Below are positions 51,725-60,154 of a DNA stretch of 64,000 nt, one piece after another. The notes beneath the pieces are model-generated. The model worked only from the letters and a program-made list of their open reading frames with translations. It had not been told where the DNA came from and searched no databases. This DNA is from Gammaproteobacteria bacterium 42_54_T18. GTDB taxonomy: Bacteria > Pseudomonadota > Gammaproteobacteria > Pseudomonadales > Ketobacteraceae. The position numbers were made by a program, and so were the translations under genes. Every line of letters starts with the position of its first letter. Positions within the stretch are counted from its first letter, which is position 1. The DNA is taken from positions 1-64,000 of the forward strand of contig MAAL01000078.1 in NCBI GenBank assembly GCA_002163245.1, written 5' to 3'.

Positions 51725-52756
51725 ATGGAAAAGACAGCCCTAGTTACTGGAGCCGCTGGCTTTGTCGGACAAGCCCTGGTCTTACGGCTTCTCGACCTGG
51801 GTTTTAAGGTAAAAGCCCTAGACCTCCCAGAAAACCCAGTATTTGCAAAATTTATAGACAGCTTGCCAGCATCACGCCTCCCCTCCATCACAGTTTGCCC
51901 TGCGGATATAACAGATCCTAACTCGTTAAAAAAGATTGTATCCGGAGTTTCGTATGTGTTTCATACCGCTGCATTACTAAACTCTGTTGCACCACGCTCA
52001 ACATTTGAATCAGTAAACGTCCAAGGCACCAAAAACATATGTAATGCAGCTTCTGAAGCCGATGTTGAGCGCTTTATTTTGGTATCTACATCTGATGTGT
52101 TTGGTATACCCAAATCATCTGAAGTCATCACAGAAGAAACTGAATATCGATCTTGGGGGGAGCCTTATGCGGACACAAAGATCGAAGCATGCAAAATTGT
52201 CAAAAGCTTTGAGAAAAGAGGGTTGCTTAACACAACAATAATATATCCAGGCTGGGTATATGGACCAGGTGACCGCCAGTTCTTTCCCGCAGTTATTGAG
52301 ATGATAAAAGATAAGCACGCTTTCATATGGCACAAAAGCAAACCTTATTGCGTAGACCTTATTTATATTAATGACTTGGTTTCAGCCATAATAGCCGCGG
52401 CTGAGTCGCCTGCTGCAATCGGAGAAGATTACCTTATCCTTGATGACAACACCGAAATAACACCGGAACAGTTTTTCCGTCATATAGCAGCCCAACTAAG
52501 TATTACATTAAGAGTCCACAAGCTACCATATCCGTTAATGTTCGCTGTAGCATGGGTAGGTCAGCATTTAAAGCAAAGGGGAATCATCAAAAATATGCTG
52601 TTAAGCACAACCGACGTTAAAGCGTTTGGCAACAACTTTGAGTTTTCCAACAAAAAAGCCCGTGAAGCGTTAAAATGGGCTCCATCAGTCTCTGCAAAAG
52701 AAGGCATTAATATAGCTCTTGATTGGCAGCAGCATCGCCATAACAGTCCAGCTTGA
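51725..52756 (+). CDS. NAD-dependent epimerase/dehydratase or 3beta-HSD-like dehydrogenase
   Basis: A 343-residue extended short-chain dehydrogenase. Nucleotide-binding VTGAAGFVGQAL at 7-18, ADITD, FHTAAL, and active-site YADTKIEAC (Tyr and Lys three apart), with PGWVYGPGD. The sequence around the active site and the PYPLMFAVAWVGQHL segment are closer to the 3beta-hydroxysteroid dehydrogenase-like branch than to sugar epimerases. The substrate is not determinable. It stands alone with its own upstream region. Confidence 0.82.
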   Translation: MEKTALVTGAAGFVGQALVLRLLDLGFKVKALDLPENPVFAKFIDSLPASRLPSITVCPADITDPNSLKKIVSGVSYVFHTAALLNSVAPRSTFESVNVQGTKNICNAASEADVERFILVSTSDVFGIPKSSEVITEETEYRSWGEPYADTKIEACKIVKSFEKRGLLNTTIIYPGWVYGPGDRQFFPAVIEMIKDKHAFIWHKSKPYCVDLIYINDLVSAIIAAAESPAAIGEDYLILDDNTEITPEQFFRHIAAQLSITLRVHKLPYPLMFAVAWVGQHLKQRGIIKNMLLSTTDVKAFGNNFEFSNKKAREALKWAPSVSAKEGINIALDWQQHRHNSPA

Positions 52757-52782
52757 ATTAATCACCCGTTGAAAATTTAAGG

Positions 52783-52788
52783 TATAAT
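52783..52788 (+). promoter_or_regulatory. Minus-10 element TATAAT ahead of lrgAB
   Basis: An exact TATAAT 45 bases upstream of the lrgA start codon. No clear minus-35 hexamer lies at the usual spacing, so the promoter may need an activator. Confidence 0.35.
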
Positions 52789-52833
52789 CTCCTTTCTAAT
52801 CATCGTATTTCAAATACTTATGCGGGAAAGCTT

Positions 52834-53214
52834 TTGCTAAAAGGTTTACTGATACTCATTGGATTTCAATTAGCAGGTGAATTTATATCTGCTCAATTTG
52901 GGCTGCCATTCCCTGGTGCGGTTATAGGAATGGGCATATTATTCCTGTATTTACTGATAAAAGGAAACACCCCAAAGCCCTTATCTACAACCTCCACAGC
53001 GTTATTCCCGTATATCCCACTTTTTCTAATGCCCGCGTGCGTAGGCGCCATGGGATACTGGTCACTCCTCCAAGAAGAGTGGCTTGCATTGATTGTTGCA
53101 CTAACGGTAAGCACCATCACAACTATTGCTCTTACTCCTTATATTATGAAGTTTTTTATGTCACGCCCCCTTAACACAAAAAAACAAGTGAACAGGGAGA
53201 GTTCAGGTGACTAA
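52834..53214 (+). CDS. lrgA: LrgA/CidA-family holin-like membrane protein
   Basis: A 126-residue protein with about four transmembrane segments; FQLAGEFISAQFGLPFPGAVIGMGILFLYL is the family's start and FLMPACVGAMGYW follows. LrgA acts with LrgB in the inner membrane, proposed to modulate murein hydrolase activity or to transport pyruvate in some bacteria. The start is TTG 52834 with gggaaag ahead. It overlaps lrgB. Confidence 0.88.
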   Translation: MLKGLLILIGFQLAGEFISAQFGLPFPGAVIGMGILFLYLLIKGNTPKPLSTTSTALFPYIPLFLMPACVGAMGYWSLLQEEWLALIVALTVSTITTIALTPYIMKFFMSRPLNTKKQVNRESSGD

Positions 53215-53935
53215 ACCCTCAATGCCTTCGCTCGCATTAGATTCAATCATTAGTAATCCGTTGTTTGGGGTATTTATAACCCTTTTAGCGTTTAAGTTTG
53301 GCCAGTGGTGTTATAAAAAGTCCAAACATAACCCTTTTTTCCAGCCAATGATTATTGGGCTATTCAGTGTATTTGTAACGTTATTAGCATTAGGCTTATC
53401 CTTTGACCAATACTTTGCGACAGCACAACCTCTGCATCTAATGCTTGGGCCAGTAACCGTTGCCCTTGCAGTCCCACTTTATGAAAATGTTCAGCGCATC
53501 CGAGCTATGCTTGCCCCAATATTAGTTACCGTAATCTTGGCATCCGTTATTACGATTTCTATTACGGCAGTTATTGCATGGATGATGGGTGCCGGACAAA
53601 CAACACTTCTATCGTTGTTAACAAAATCTATTACTACCCCCATAGCAATGGCAGTTTCTACTGAAATTGGGGGAATCCCATCTCTCGCCGCTGTATTCGT
53701 AATATACACCGGAATTATCGGAGTTATTGTAGGACCTAGCCTTCTAAATAAAATGCGCATCACTGACAAGCGCGTTAGAGGCATAACGATGGGTATAAGT
53801 GCTCACGCCATAGGTACAGCAAGAGCAATAGAAGAAGACAGAGAAACAGGTGCTTTTTCGGCGTTAGCAATGGGGCTGACCGGATTCATAACCGCGTTTG
53901 TTTTACCGTTAATCGTTCTATGGGACTCTCACTAA
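53207..53935 (+). CDS. lrgB: LrgB/CidB-family membrane protein
   Basis: A 242-residue integral membrane protein with six to seven segments. PLFGVFITLLAFKFGQW, LGPVTVALAVPLYENV, KSITTPIAMAVSTEIGG and GISAHAIGTARAIEED are the LrgB hallmarks. GTG start at 53207, overlapping the lrgA end by eight bases, with gggag seven bases ahead. Confidence 0.92.
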   Translation: MTKPSMPSLALDSIISNPLFGVFITLLAFKFGQWCYKKSKHNPFFQPMIIGLFSVFVTLLALGLSFDQYFATAQPLHLMLGPVTVALAVPLYENVQRIRAMLAPILVTVILASVITISITAVIAWMMGAGQTTLLSLLTKSITTPIAMAVSTEIGGIPSLAAVFVIYTGIIGVIVGPSLLNKMRITDKRVRGITMGISAHAIGTARAIEEDRETGAFSALAMGLTGFITAFVLPLIVLWDSH

Positions 53936-53956
53936 GACATAACCCTTAATTTAACT

Positions 53957-55084
53957 CTACTTCGCAGGGCTTTTGCTAGCTTCAAATTGGCCATTTCTAA
54001 TGGTGTATTTAAAAACAGCGTTCTTTTTTGTTAGCGTAAGAGATGGCAGTGAAAACCTACCTTCTATAACGCCCTTATGTTCGGAAGTTATCTCGATGAT
54101 AGCTTCCGATGCTTCTGGGAGTTCAAGGGGGTCGCTCCCCTCTATTGCTATTAGCAAATCACCCTTTTTAATATGATACTTCCCTACGCCATCGTATTCA
54201 CGAATAATGAAGTGAACAAATTGATTCTCCCCCTCACTTCGTATACGCAACTCTGTGGCTAACAAAGCAACCTTGCTTTCCCACCAAACATTATCATTTT
54301 GAAGGTAGCGCCTTTTCTTGGTAAACCCATCCTCAAATACAAAACCTATACCTCCCTGAAACTCATAAGTAGGCGCATGATTTTTTTGATAAGATGCAGC
54401 TCGTTCAACAAGGTTCTTTTTAGTTATGCGTTTACCCTTATTAAACAAACAGGTTTCGACGTTGCCGTACTTAGTACTACACTCACCAACACCATGCTCT
54501 TTATCCTTTGAGAAAGTGCCACGATAGGATTCACCGTTAGCCCTGACGAGAACTCCTTTCCCATGTCGAAGGTCATTTTTATATTTACCAATATATCGTT
54601 GTCCACTTCGATAGATGAGCATACCCTCGCCATGCTTAAGGTCAGTTTTCCATTGACCCTCATAGCGCGTACCGCTACGGAATGTAAGTTGCCCTTGACC
54701 GTGACGCTTACCAGCTAACCACTCACCTTCATAGTGATTTCCATTGGCATATTGCATGGAGCCAAACCCTTGCCTTTTATTTTGAGTCCATTTGCCTTTG
54801 TATACATCTCCGTTAATCCAACGAAAAACGCCTCGCCCTTCTAATTTCCCGTTAACGAATACGCCATCATATTGATCACCATTGGCCTTAAGTAACTGCC
54901 CCCTTCCATTTGGAACCCCCTTAATAAGCTGGCCATCATATTGCTCTCCTGATGGCAAGGTAACGGATTCCAAAAATGCAGGCAACGTTACTTCTTCCGC
55001 ATAAACATTAGCGCAAAGAAGTGAAACAATTAATGATAAGGAGAAAATAATGTGATGAAGTTTTTTTATTCTAATAAGCAACAC
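53957..55084 (-). CDS. Secreted MORN-repeat protein
   Basis: A 375-residue exported protein: signal peptide (about 1-29, ending VYA), then about seven MORN repeats between residues 45 and 215 of the form GxxYxGxWxxGxxHGxG (for example YEGEWLAGKRHGQG and YIGKYKNDLRHGKG), and a 150-residue C-terminal domain of beta type that I do not recognise. MORN repeats bind lipids or proteins in other organisms; an envelope role is inference. It is convergent with lrgB at a distance of 21 bases, with no terminator between. Confidence 0.82.
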   Translation of the reverse strand: MLLIRIKKLHHIIFSLSLIVSLLCANVYAEEVTLPAFLESVTLPSGEQYDGQLIKGVPNGRGQLLKANGDQYDGVFVNGKLEGRGVFRWINGDVYKGKWTQNKRQGFGSMQYANGNHYEGEWLAGKRHGQGQLTFRSGTRYEGQWKTDLKHGEGMLIYRSGQRYIGKYKNDLRHGKGVLVRANGESYRGTFSKDKEHGVGECSTKYGNVETCLFNKGKRITKKNLVERAASYQKNHAPTYEFQGGIGFVFEDGFTKKRRYLQNDNVWWESKVALLATELRIRSEGENQFVHFIIREYDGVGKYHIKKGDLLIAIEGSDPLELPEASEAIIEITSEHKGVIEGRFSLPSLTLTKKNAVFKYTIRNGQFEASKSPAK

Positions 55085-55176
55085 GATACGGTCTCAAGTA
55101 TTTATAACGCTCGGTATGGTATACCAATGCAGTAAAGAAAAGTTAAATATCATTCCTTGATAACGTTTTATTGTTT

Positions 55177-56457
55177 TTATTCAGTTTTCGACGCAGGCAT
55201 CCATTCAAAGTCAACATCATACTGCTTCATAAAACCGCCAATGCTAATTATAACTCGGGCCATCGCAATAAATGTATCCGGCATTGTAACCCGATTTGCC
55301 CTTAGTAGCTCTAACACATCGGTTAAACGGTCCGATACGCTACGATCTCTCCGATCATCTTCCAAAAAATGCTCGCTGACTTCCTCTAGAACCTCTTGAT
55401 TTTCACAAACAAAGCCAGCTTTCGCAAATAGCTCTCCCAGGTTGGCCGGGCTAATACCCATTAGTCCAAATAACAATTGACCATACTGCAACGCTTCCTC
55501 GCTTGTTAGTGATGCTAACGCACCATAATCAAGTATCGCAATATTTTCATGCTCATCTACAAGAAAATTTCCCGGATGCGGGTCTGCATGATAACTGCAG
55601 AATTGTGTTATTTGTTGGATATAACTTGATAGCAAGCGATTTAGAATTGATTTTGCCTTTGCAGGAGACTCATCAATATATTCGGTTAAACGAACGCCCT
55701 CTATCCATTCTGTAACCAATATATTTTTAGAACAAAGTTTACCGACCAATGCCGGTATGCGGATGCCTTTTTGATGGTCATGGTTTATAAATGAGCGTAA
55801 GTTAGACGCTTCAATTGTAAAGTCCAGCTCCTCCATCGTTAACTTAATAAGCTGATCCGTTACCTGGCGAATATCTATCTCTTTTACAAGGGGGGCAATC
55901 ACACCAGCCACTGAACGAAAAACAAGGGAATCCTGCTCAAACAGATTAACGACATCAGGTAATTGGATTTTTACTGCCACCACCATTCCGTCTTTTAATA
56001 CAGCTTTATGAACCTGAGCAATAGATGCTGTTGCTGCTGGTATAACGTCGAATGATTGGAAATTACTATCCCAGCCTTCACCCCAACTTTCAATTATTGT
56101 CGGATGAACTTTTTCAAATGGAGCAGGGTTTGCATCATTTTGAAGTTTCTGCAAAACCTTTAAATACTCGAGAGGTAATATATCCGGCCGACAACTGAGA
56201 AACTGGCCAAATTTAACCCAAATCGCGCCATTCTCTTTACATAATTCACATATCTTTTCGGCAGATTCGGTATGGGCTTGAGATAGCAGCAGCTGCGCAT
56301 CGCTATCTGGTAGTAATTTTGCCTTATTGCGCTGCAAACGATAAATCTGCTCAATCGCAATAGCAACTTTAGTCACACCAAGATAGCGATCTCTACCGTC
56401 AACAATGAGTGTTTTTGCAACATTTAAGTTGGACTTCAGCGCATCGAGTGTGCTCAT
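55177..56457 (-). CDS. ABC1/UbiB-type atypical kinase
   Basis: A 426-residue member of the AarF/ABC1/UbiB family. The KxGQ motif is seen in VKFGQFLSCRPDILP (here FGQ), the Ala-rich loop AATASIAQVHKA, the catalytic Lys in VAVKIQLPD, and the HADPHPGNFLV and AILDYGAL catalytic/metal segments. It lacks the two C-terminal transmembrane segments of E. coli UbiB. A role in quinone biosynthesis or lipid homeostasis is inferred from the family; ubiE and ubiJ are not nearby, so it is probably a paralogue. Confidence 0.85.
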   Translation of the reverse strand: MSTLDALKSNLNVAKTLIVDGRDRYLGVTKVAIAIEQIYRLQRNKAKLLPDSDAQLLLSQAHTESAEKICELCKENGAIWVKFGQFLSCRPDILPLEYLKVLQKLQNDANPAPFEKVHPTIIESWGEGWDSNFQSFDVIPAATASIAQVHKAVLKDGMVVAVKIQLPDVVNLFEQDSLVFRSVAGVIAPLVKEIDIRQVTDQLIKLTMEELDFTIEASNLRSFINHDHQKGIRIPALVGKLCSKNILVTEWIEGVRLTEYIDESPAKAKSILNRLLSSYIQQITQFCSYHADPHPGNFLVDEHENIAILDYGALASLTSEEALQYGQLLFGLMGISPANLGELFAKAGFVCENQEVLEEVSEHFLEDDRRDRSVSDRLTDVLELLRANRVTMPDTFIAMARVIISIGGFMKQYDVDFEWMPASKTE

Positions 56458-56489
56458 AAAAGTGAAACGCCTGCGTAATGAGATGGTAT

Positions 56490-56618
56490 TTACTGGGTCA
56501 AAGTGTGAACCAATTCAAACCAATTAGTTAATCCAATATAAAGGAATGCAGGCAATATAACTACCAGGCTTAAAAGAAAAACGCGGCTATTTTGTGTTGA
56601 GTTGTAACGAGAAGCCAG
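56490..56618 (-). CDS. Candidate tiny membrane protein (no standard start)
   Basis: Between the PilZ and ABC1 genes, the minus strand has a 42-codon frame with protein-like composition: a hydrophilic head (SRYNSTQNSR), one transmembrane segment at about 13-32 (VFLLSLVVILPAFLYIG) and a short amphipathic end (NWFELVHTLTQ). It starts at CTG 56618 just after an in-frame stop; there is no ATG, GTG or TTG at the beginning, so it may be a noncanonical start or a decayed gene. Confidence 0.3.
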   Translation of the reverse strand: MASRYNSTQNSRVFLLSLVVILPAFLYIGLTNWFELVHTLTQ

Positions 56619-56634
56619 ATGCTACTGACGGCTC

Positions 56635-57000
56635 TTAATTTTTGAATAAGCAATCCTCTACAAGCTTATCAACTACTTCAAGGAAATTCGAGGAAGGATC
56701 TATAAGTTCAAAGCCTGTATCGTAAAAATCAGGGTTAATATCGTTTTTACACCAACGACTTACCGCCTCAAATTCAACCTCCCTGCTACCTTCTATCGTA
56801 TCCGGCAATACCATCCGTAATAGCACGTCTTTATCAAGTGGTAAGGCACTATCACTGACCAACATTATGCCGCGCGTACTAATATCCACCAGATTACCCA
56901 ACAAATCACCCGTTTTGGCATCGTACACACGAAGGTAATAAATCAAATGGCGGCGAGCGACTTTCCGTTGATTAATGTCTTCTACCGTTTTCGATTCCAT
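56635..57000 (-). CDS. PilZ-domain protein
   Basis: A 121-residue stand-alone PilZ domain, expected to bind cyclic di-GMP. The Arg-containing N-terminal switch (RKVARRHLIYYLRV) and the DISTRGIMLV motif (D/NxSxxG) are present, followed by LPLDKDVLLRMVLPD and a C-terminal helix. No output domain is attached, so it must act by protein contact. It lies downstream of the type II secretion operon on the same strand, 101 bases after gspB. Confidence 0.85.
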   Translation of the reverse strand: MESKTVEDINQRKVARRHLIYYLRVYDAKTGDLLGNLVDISTRGIMLVSDSALPLDKDVLLRMVLPDTIEGSREVEFEAVSRWCKNDINPDFYDTGFELIDPSSNFLEVVDKLVEDCLFKN

Positions 57001-57101
57001 AATGGCGCCGCTATTAGTTACTTATGATGATACAAATATAGTAAATTGTGCGTAACTGTCTAAGATTTAGCGCATTTTTTTTACCAAAAGCAAAAAAACA
57101 A

Positions 57102-57818
57102 CTAATCCCCCCACTGCCCAAGGACATCTACTTCAAATAGAGTGCCTTCAAAACCCATAATTGCTCCTTTCTCAGTGATTTCGTTTACATAAAGATGCTC
57201 GTTATAGTAACGCCCCTGCTTTAGGCGTTTACCGTTAATTGTTATGCTCCGAAACCTGTCTTGACTTGAGTACATATGCGATGAGAAGGTTAAATCAGGA
57301 ATTTGAGTTTGTATTGATTGCGGTAACTCCGATAGTTGAGGTAAATATGCTGTGGATGGTGTCATTTTTGATCGGTATTCTTCTTGAGGGGCCGGCTCTT
57401 CTCTATAGGTGCTTTGTAATTTAGCGATAGGATTAACTACGGGCTTTGCCGTTGGCTTAACTTTCGGCCTAACCACAGCTTTCACGATGGGCTTAATGGT
57501 AGGTTTAACTGTTGCAGGCTTGGTTACCGGTGCAGTTAACACCTGTTGTTGAGGTGCAGCCTGTCGAATAGGCGTAGGAGGTAAGCCTACTTGAACATTG
57601 GGTAGCACATTTTCTTTCACAAGAGTACTAGTCGCCTGCCATGGCGCCCAAATTAGTAACCCTATGATATTCGTAGCTACCAGTACTATTACGCCAATCA
57701 CCCAAGTTTTATTACCAGAAGAGGCTTCTGCTGTAGGGGTGTAAGTTTGTAATCCGGGAACATCGCCTTTTTTTCGTTCTTCTTCCGATTTCTTTAACGC
57801 ATCAAGAATATATGACAT
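57102..57818 (-). CDS. gspB: Type II secretion protein GspB
   Basis: A 238-residue inner-membrane protein beginning MSYILDALKKSEEERKKG, the diagnostic GspB/ExeB start. One transmembrane segment at about 38-60 is followed by a long Pro/Lys/Val periplasmic linker (KPTIKPIVKAVVRPKVKPT) and a C-terminal T2SSB domain (ITINGKRLKQGRYYNEHLYV, ending GQWGD). With GspA it helps the secretin assemble through the peptidoglycan. Start ATG overlaps the gspA stop by one base (TAATG). Confidence 0.92.
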   Translation of the reverse strand: MSYILDALKKSEEERKKGDVPGLQTYTPTAEASSGNKTWVIGVIVLVATNIIGLLIWAPWQATSTLVKENVLPNVQVGLPPTPIRQAAPQQQVLTAPVTKPATVKPTIKPIVKAVVRPKVKPTAKPVVNPIAKLQSTYREEPAPQEEYRSKMTPSTAYLPQLSELPQSIQTQIPDLTFSSHMYSSQDRFRSITINGKRLKQGRYYNEHLYVNEITEKGAIMGFEGTLFEVDVLGQWGD

Positions 57819-59614
57819 TACATCGTTTCCCTATTTATAGAAAACGACGGGATGTTTTTATCTGTGTGATTTGATAGCAATATTAGGGTGTTAACGCCTG
57901 CTATACCATCAGCCTGCTCCCCTACTTCCTTTTGAAAAGCCTTCAGTCTCTGTACAAGTGCATCATCGTAGAAAGAACGTCCAAGGGACGGGTGCTTCAC
58001 TCCTTCGTATATATCCAACTGTTTACCTAGCCATTTGGTCATTGGACCTATAGTTCCAGGTTTGAGCGGAGTAACGTATAGTGGAGGCTTTTTCCAGAGA
58101 ACAACAAAATGACCGCGCCAATGCTTATGCAACTCAGAAATGGACATCTCAACTTCAAAATCATTAACGATAAGCTGAACACTTTCATCAGCAATTGAAC
58201 GCACAACAACAAAGTGTTTGCCGCCATCAGTATCAAACAGGGTTAAAATAGCCGGAAGTCCAAGATGAGCCACAACACCTACGCTGCCTATTTTACTCAG
58301 ACAATTAACACCATTTGCTTTTGCGTACTTGCATGCAAATCCATCCTGCCCGGGTCGAAAGTGAATACCCCACAACTTCATCAAACTCACGTAAGATAAC
58401 TGTTCAGTCAGTTCGCCTTTAGCCAGCAATTCATTGAACCCCAACCAATGACTACTTATTGGCTGGGGTTCAATAGAGGGAGCTAAAGCCTCTTTTTCAT
58501 CATTGTTTACTACGCCATTTTGATTGTTGGTTTTATTAGTTATTTTACCCACTTTCGGTAACTTGAGACTGGCTGGAGGTCGGTCTGCATGGGTATTTAT
58601 AATACTTTCTTCTGTAAGATCAATTGGTGCCTGCGTTGCGCTAATGGTTTGTTTTGTTGGCTTACCATCCAAAAAGAGAGTTGATAAAACAATACCCAAC
58701 GTCAGGCAAGCTATACACAATCCCAATATCGCAATCCAGTTGTTCGACACCACTAGCGATTTAAAAAACGCCTTCTTATCGTCTTTATGAAGAACAAGGC
58801 TTTTACCCAGCACTTCCTTAGCTGCTGTTTGCAACAAAGGGCTTTCGATACTTTTCTTGTTTTCAGCATAGGCTCCCAGCAAAGAGCGATCACATACCAA
58901 ATTAATAACTCTGGGAATACCTTTACTAATGGAATACAGCTTTTGAATGGTTTTTTCAGGGAACAACACTTCAGGAAATGCACAATCAGCTATCGCTAAT
59001 CGGTGATAAACATAAGGAGCAATCTCTTCTTTTGTGAGCGCATCAAGATGAAAACGTGCAGTTACTCGCTGTGATAATTGACGTAACTCTGGCTTGAGAA
59101 AAATGTCTTGTAACTCGGGCTGTCCCAATAAGATTATCTGAAGCAGCTTTTTTTCATGAGTTTCTAAATTAGTTAAAAGGCGAAGCTGTTCAAGAACAGC
59201 AGGTGACAAATTTTGAGCTTCATCAATAATAATGACGGTATGCCGACCTTTACTATGCGACCTAAGCAAGCGCTCATTAATGTAATCTGTATAGTCTTTT
59301 ATTGATAAACTATCACCAATATAACCGATAGAGAGCTCATCGCAGATAGTTTCCAGCAACTGTTCTGAATCAAGTTTAGGATTGAGAATAAAAGCGACAT
59401 CAACATTCTCAGGGACCTGCTCCAAAAAACAGCGACAAATTGTAGTTTTACCAGTACCAACTTCACCAGTCAGCAGTATAAAGCCACCTTCCCGTTCTAC
59501 GCCATAAATCAAATGAGCAAGCGCCTCATTATGCTGCTTGCTCATGTATAGATAATGGGGATTAGGGGCAATCGAAAACGGCGCTTCCTTTAAGCCAAAA
59601 TAGGACTCATACAT
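57818..59614 (-). CDS. gspA: Type II secretion ATPase GspA (ExeA)
   Basis: A 598-residue inner-membrane protein. The AAA ATPase domain (1 to about 270) begins MYESYFGLKEAPFSIAPNP and has Walker A GEVGTGKTT and Walker B HTVIIIDEAQNLS; a transmembrane segment lies at about 295-315; the periplasmic part has a C39-peptidase-like region (about 395-510) and a C-terminal peptidoglycan-binding domain (about 540-590, LKAFQKEVGEQADGIAGVNT). It works with GspB to place the GspD secretin. The N-terminal half alone would also fit general MSHA/ExeA-type ATPases. Confidence 0.92.
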   Translation of the reverse strand: MYESYFGLKEAPFSIAPNPHYLYMSKQHNEALAHLIYGVEREGGFILLTGEVGTGKTTICRCFLEQVPENVDVAFILNPKLDSEQLLETICDELSIGYIGDSLSIKDYTDYINERLLRSHSKGRHTVIIIDEAQNLSPAVLEQLRLLTNLETHEKKLLQIILLGQPELQDIFLKPELRQLSQRVTARFHLDALTKEEIAPYVYHRLAIADCAFPEVLFPEKTIQKLYSISKGIPRVINLVCDRSLLGAYAENKKSIESPLLQTAAKEVLGKSLVLHKDDKKAFFKSLVVSNNWIAILGLCIACLTLGIVLSTLFLDGKPTKQTISATQAPIDLTEESIINTHADRPPASLKLPKVGKITNKTNNQNGVVNNDEKEALAPSIEPQPISSHWLGFNELLAKGELTEQLSYVSLMKLWGIHFRPGQDGFACKYAKANGVNCLSKIGSVGVVAHLGLPAILTLFDTDGGKHFVVVRSIADESVQLIVNDFEVEMSISELHKHWRGHFVVLWKKPPLYVTPLKPGTIGPMTKWLGKQLDIYEGVKHPSLGRSFYDDALVQRLKAFQKEVGEQADGIAGVNTLILLSNHTDKNIPSFSINRETM

Positions 59615-59626
59615 ATCAGATTGCTT

Positions 59627-60154
59627 CTATCCTTTGAATACAACTTTCGCATTAACAATCCCAGATTCTTTTTGAGAATCGATTGAGATATTGATAACAC
59701 TGACAGCATTACTAGACTCAAGACTATTTAACCAACGAATTAAACTGTTAAACGGAATATCTTCTACCCACACTCGGAGCTTATCACTACCTTCAGGCTC
59801 ATAACGTTTTAACGATACTTGAAAACGCCCCGATGTTTGGTTAATCAACGCTAACAACGATTGTCCCGGTTTGCGGCCTTTTGTTTTACTACCTGAACCA
59901 GTAATACTTTTTGCGCGATGCTCATTGCTTTTCATCCACTGCAATAGGTCTTGCTTGCCCTTCAACGTTAGTTGAGCCTGGTCAACTGCATTAAAAGCCG
60001 GCTTAAGTACCAAAAAAAATCCCATTACTATCACGAGAAAAACAACAAGGCTGTTCAACATAATACGATCTCTTGATGAAATCATTTCATATTGACGTCT
60101 TAGCTCACGTATTTTCACGTTCAGGGTGTCAAGTGCCGAAGGGGTATTTGACAT
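59627..60154 (-). CDS. gspM: Type II secretion protein GspM
   Basis: A 175-residue bitopic inner-membrane protein: a cytoplasmic helical head, one transmembrane segment (about 29-50) and a small periplasmic ferredoxin-like domain (SLLALINQTSGRF, WVEDIPFNSLIRWL). It pairs with GspL in the inner-membrane platform. Start overlaps the gspL stop (TAATG). No gspN follows; gspA comes next. Confidence 0.88.
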   Translation of the reverse strand: MSNTPSALDTLNVKIRELRRQYEMISSRDRIMLNSLVVFLVIVMGFFLVLKPAFNAVDQAQLTLKGKQDLLQWMKSNEHRAKSITGSGSKTKGRKPGQSLLALINQTSGRFQVSLKRYEPEGSDKLRVWVEDIPFNSLIRWLNSLESSNAVSVINISIDSQKESGIVNAKVVFKG

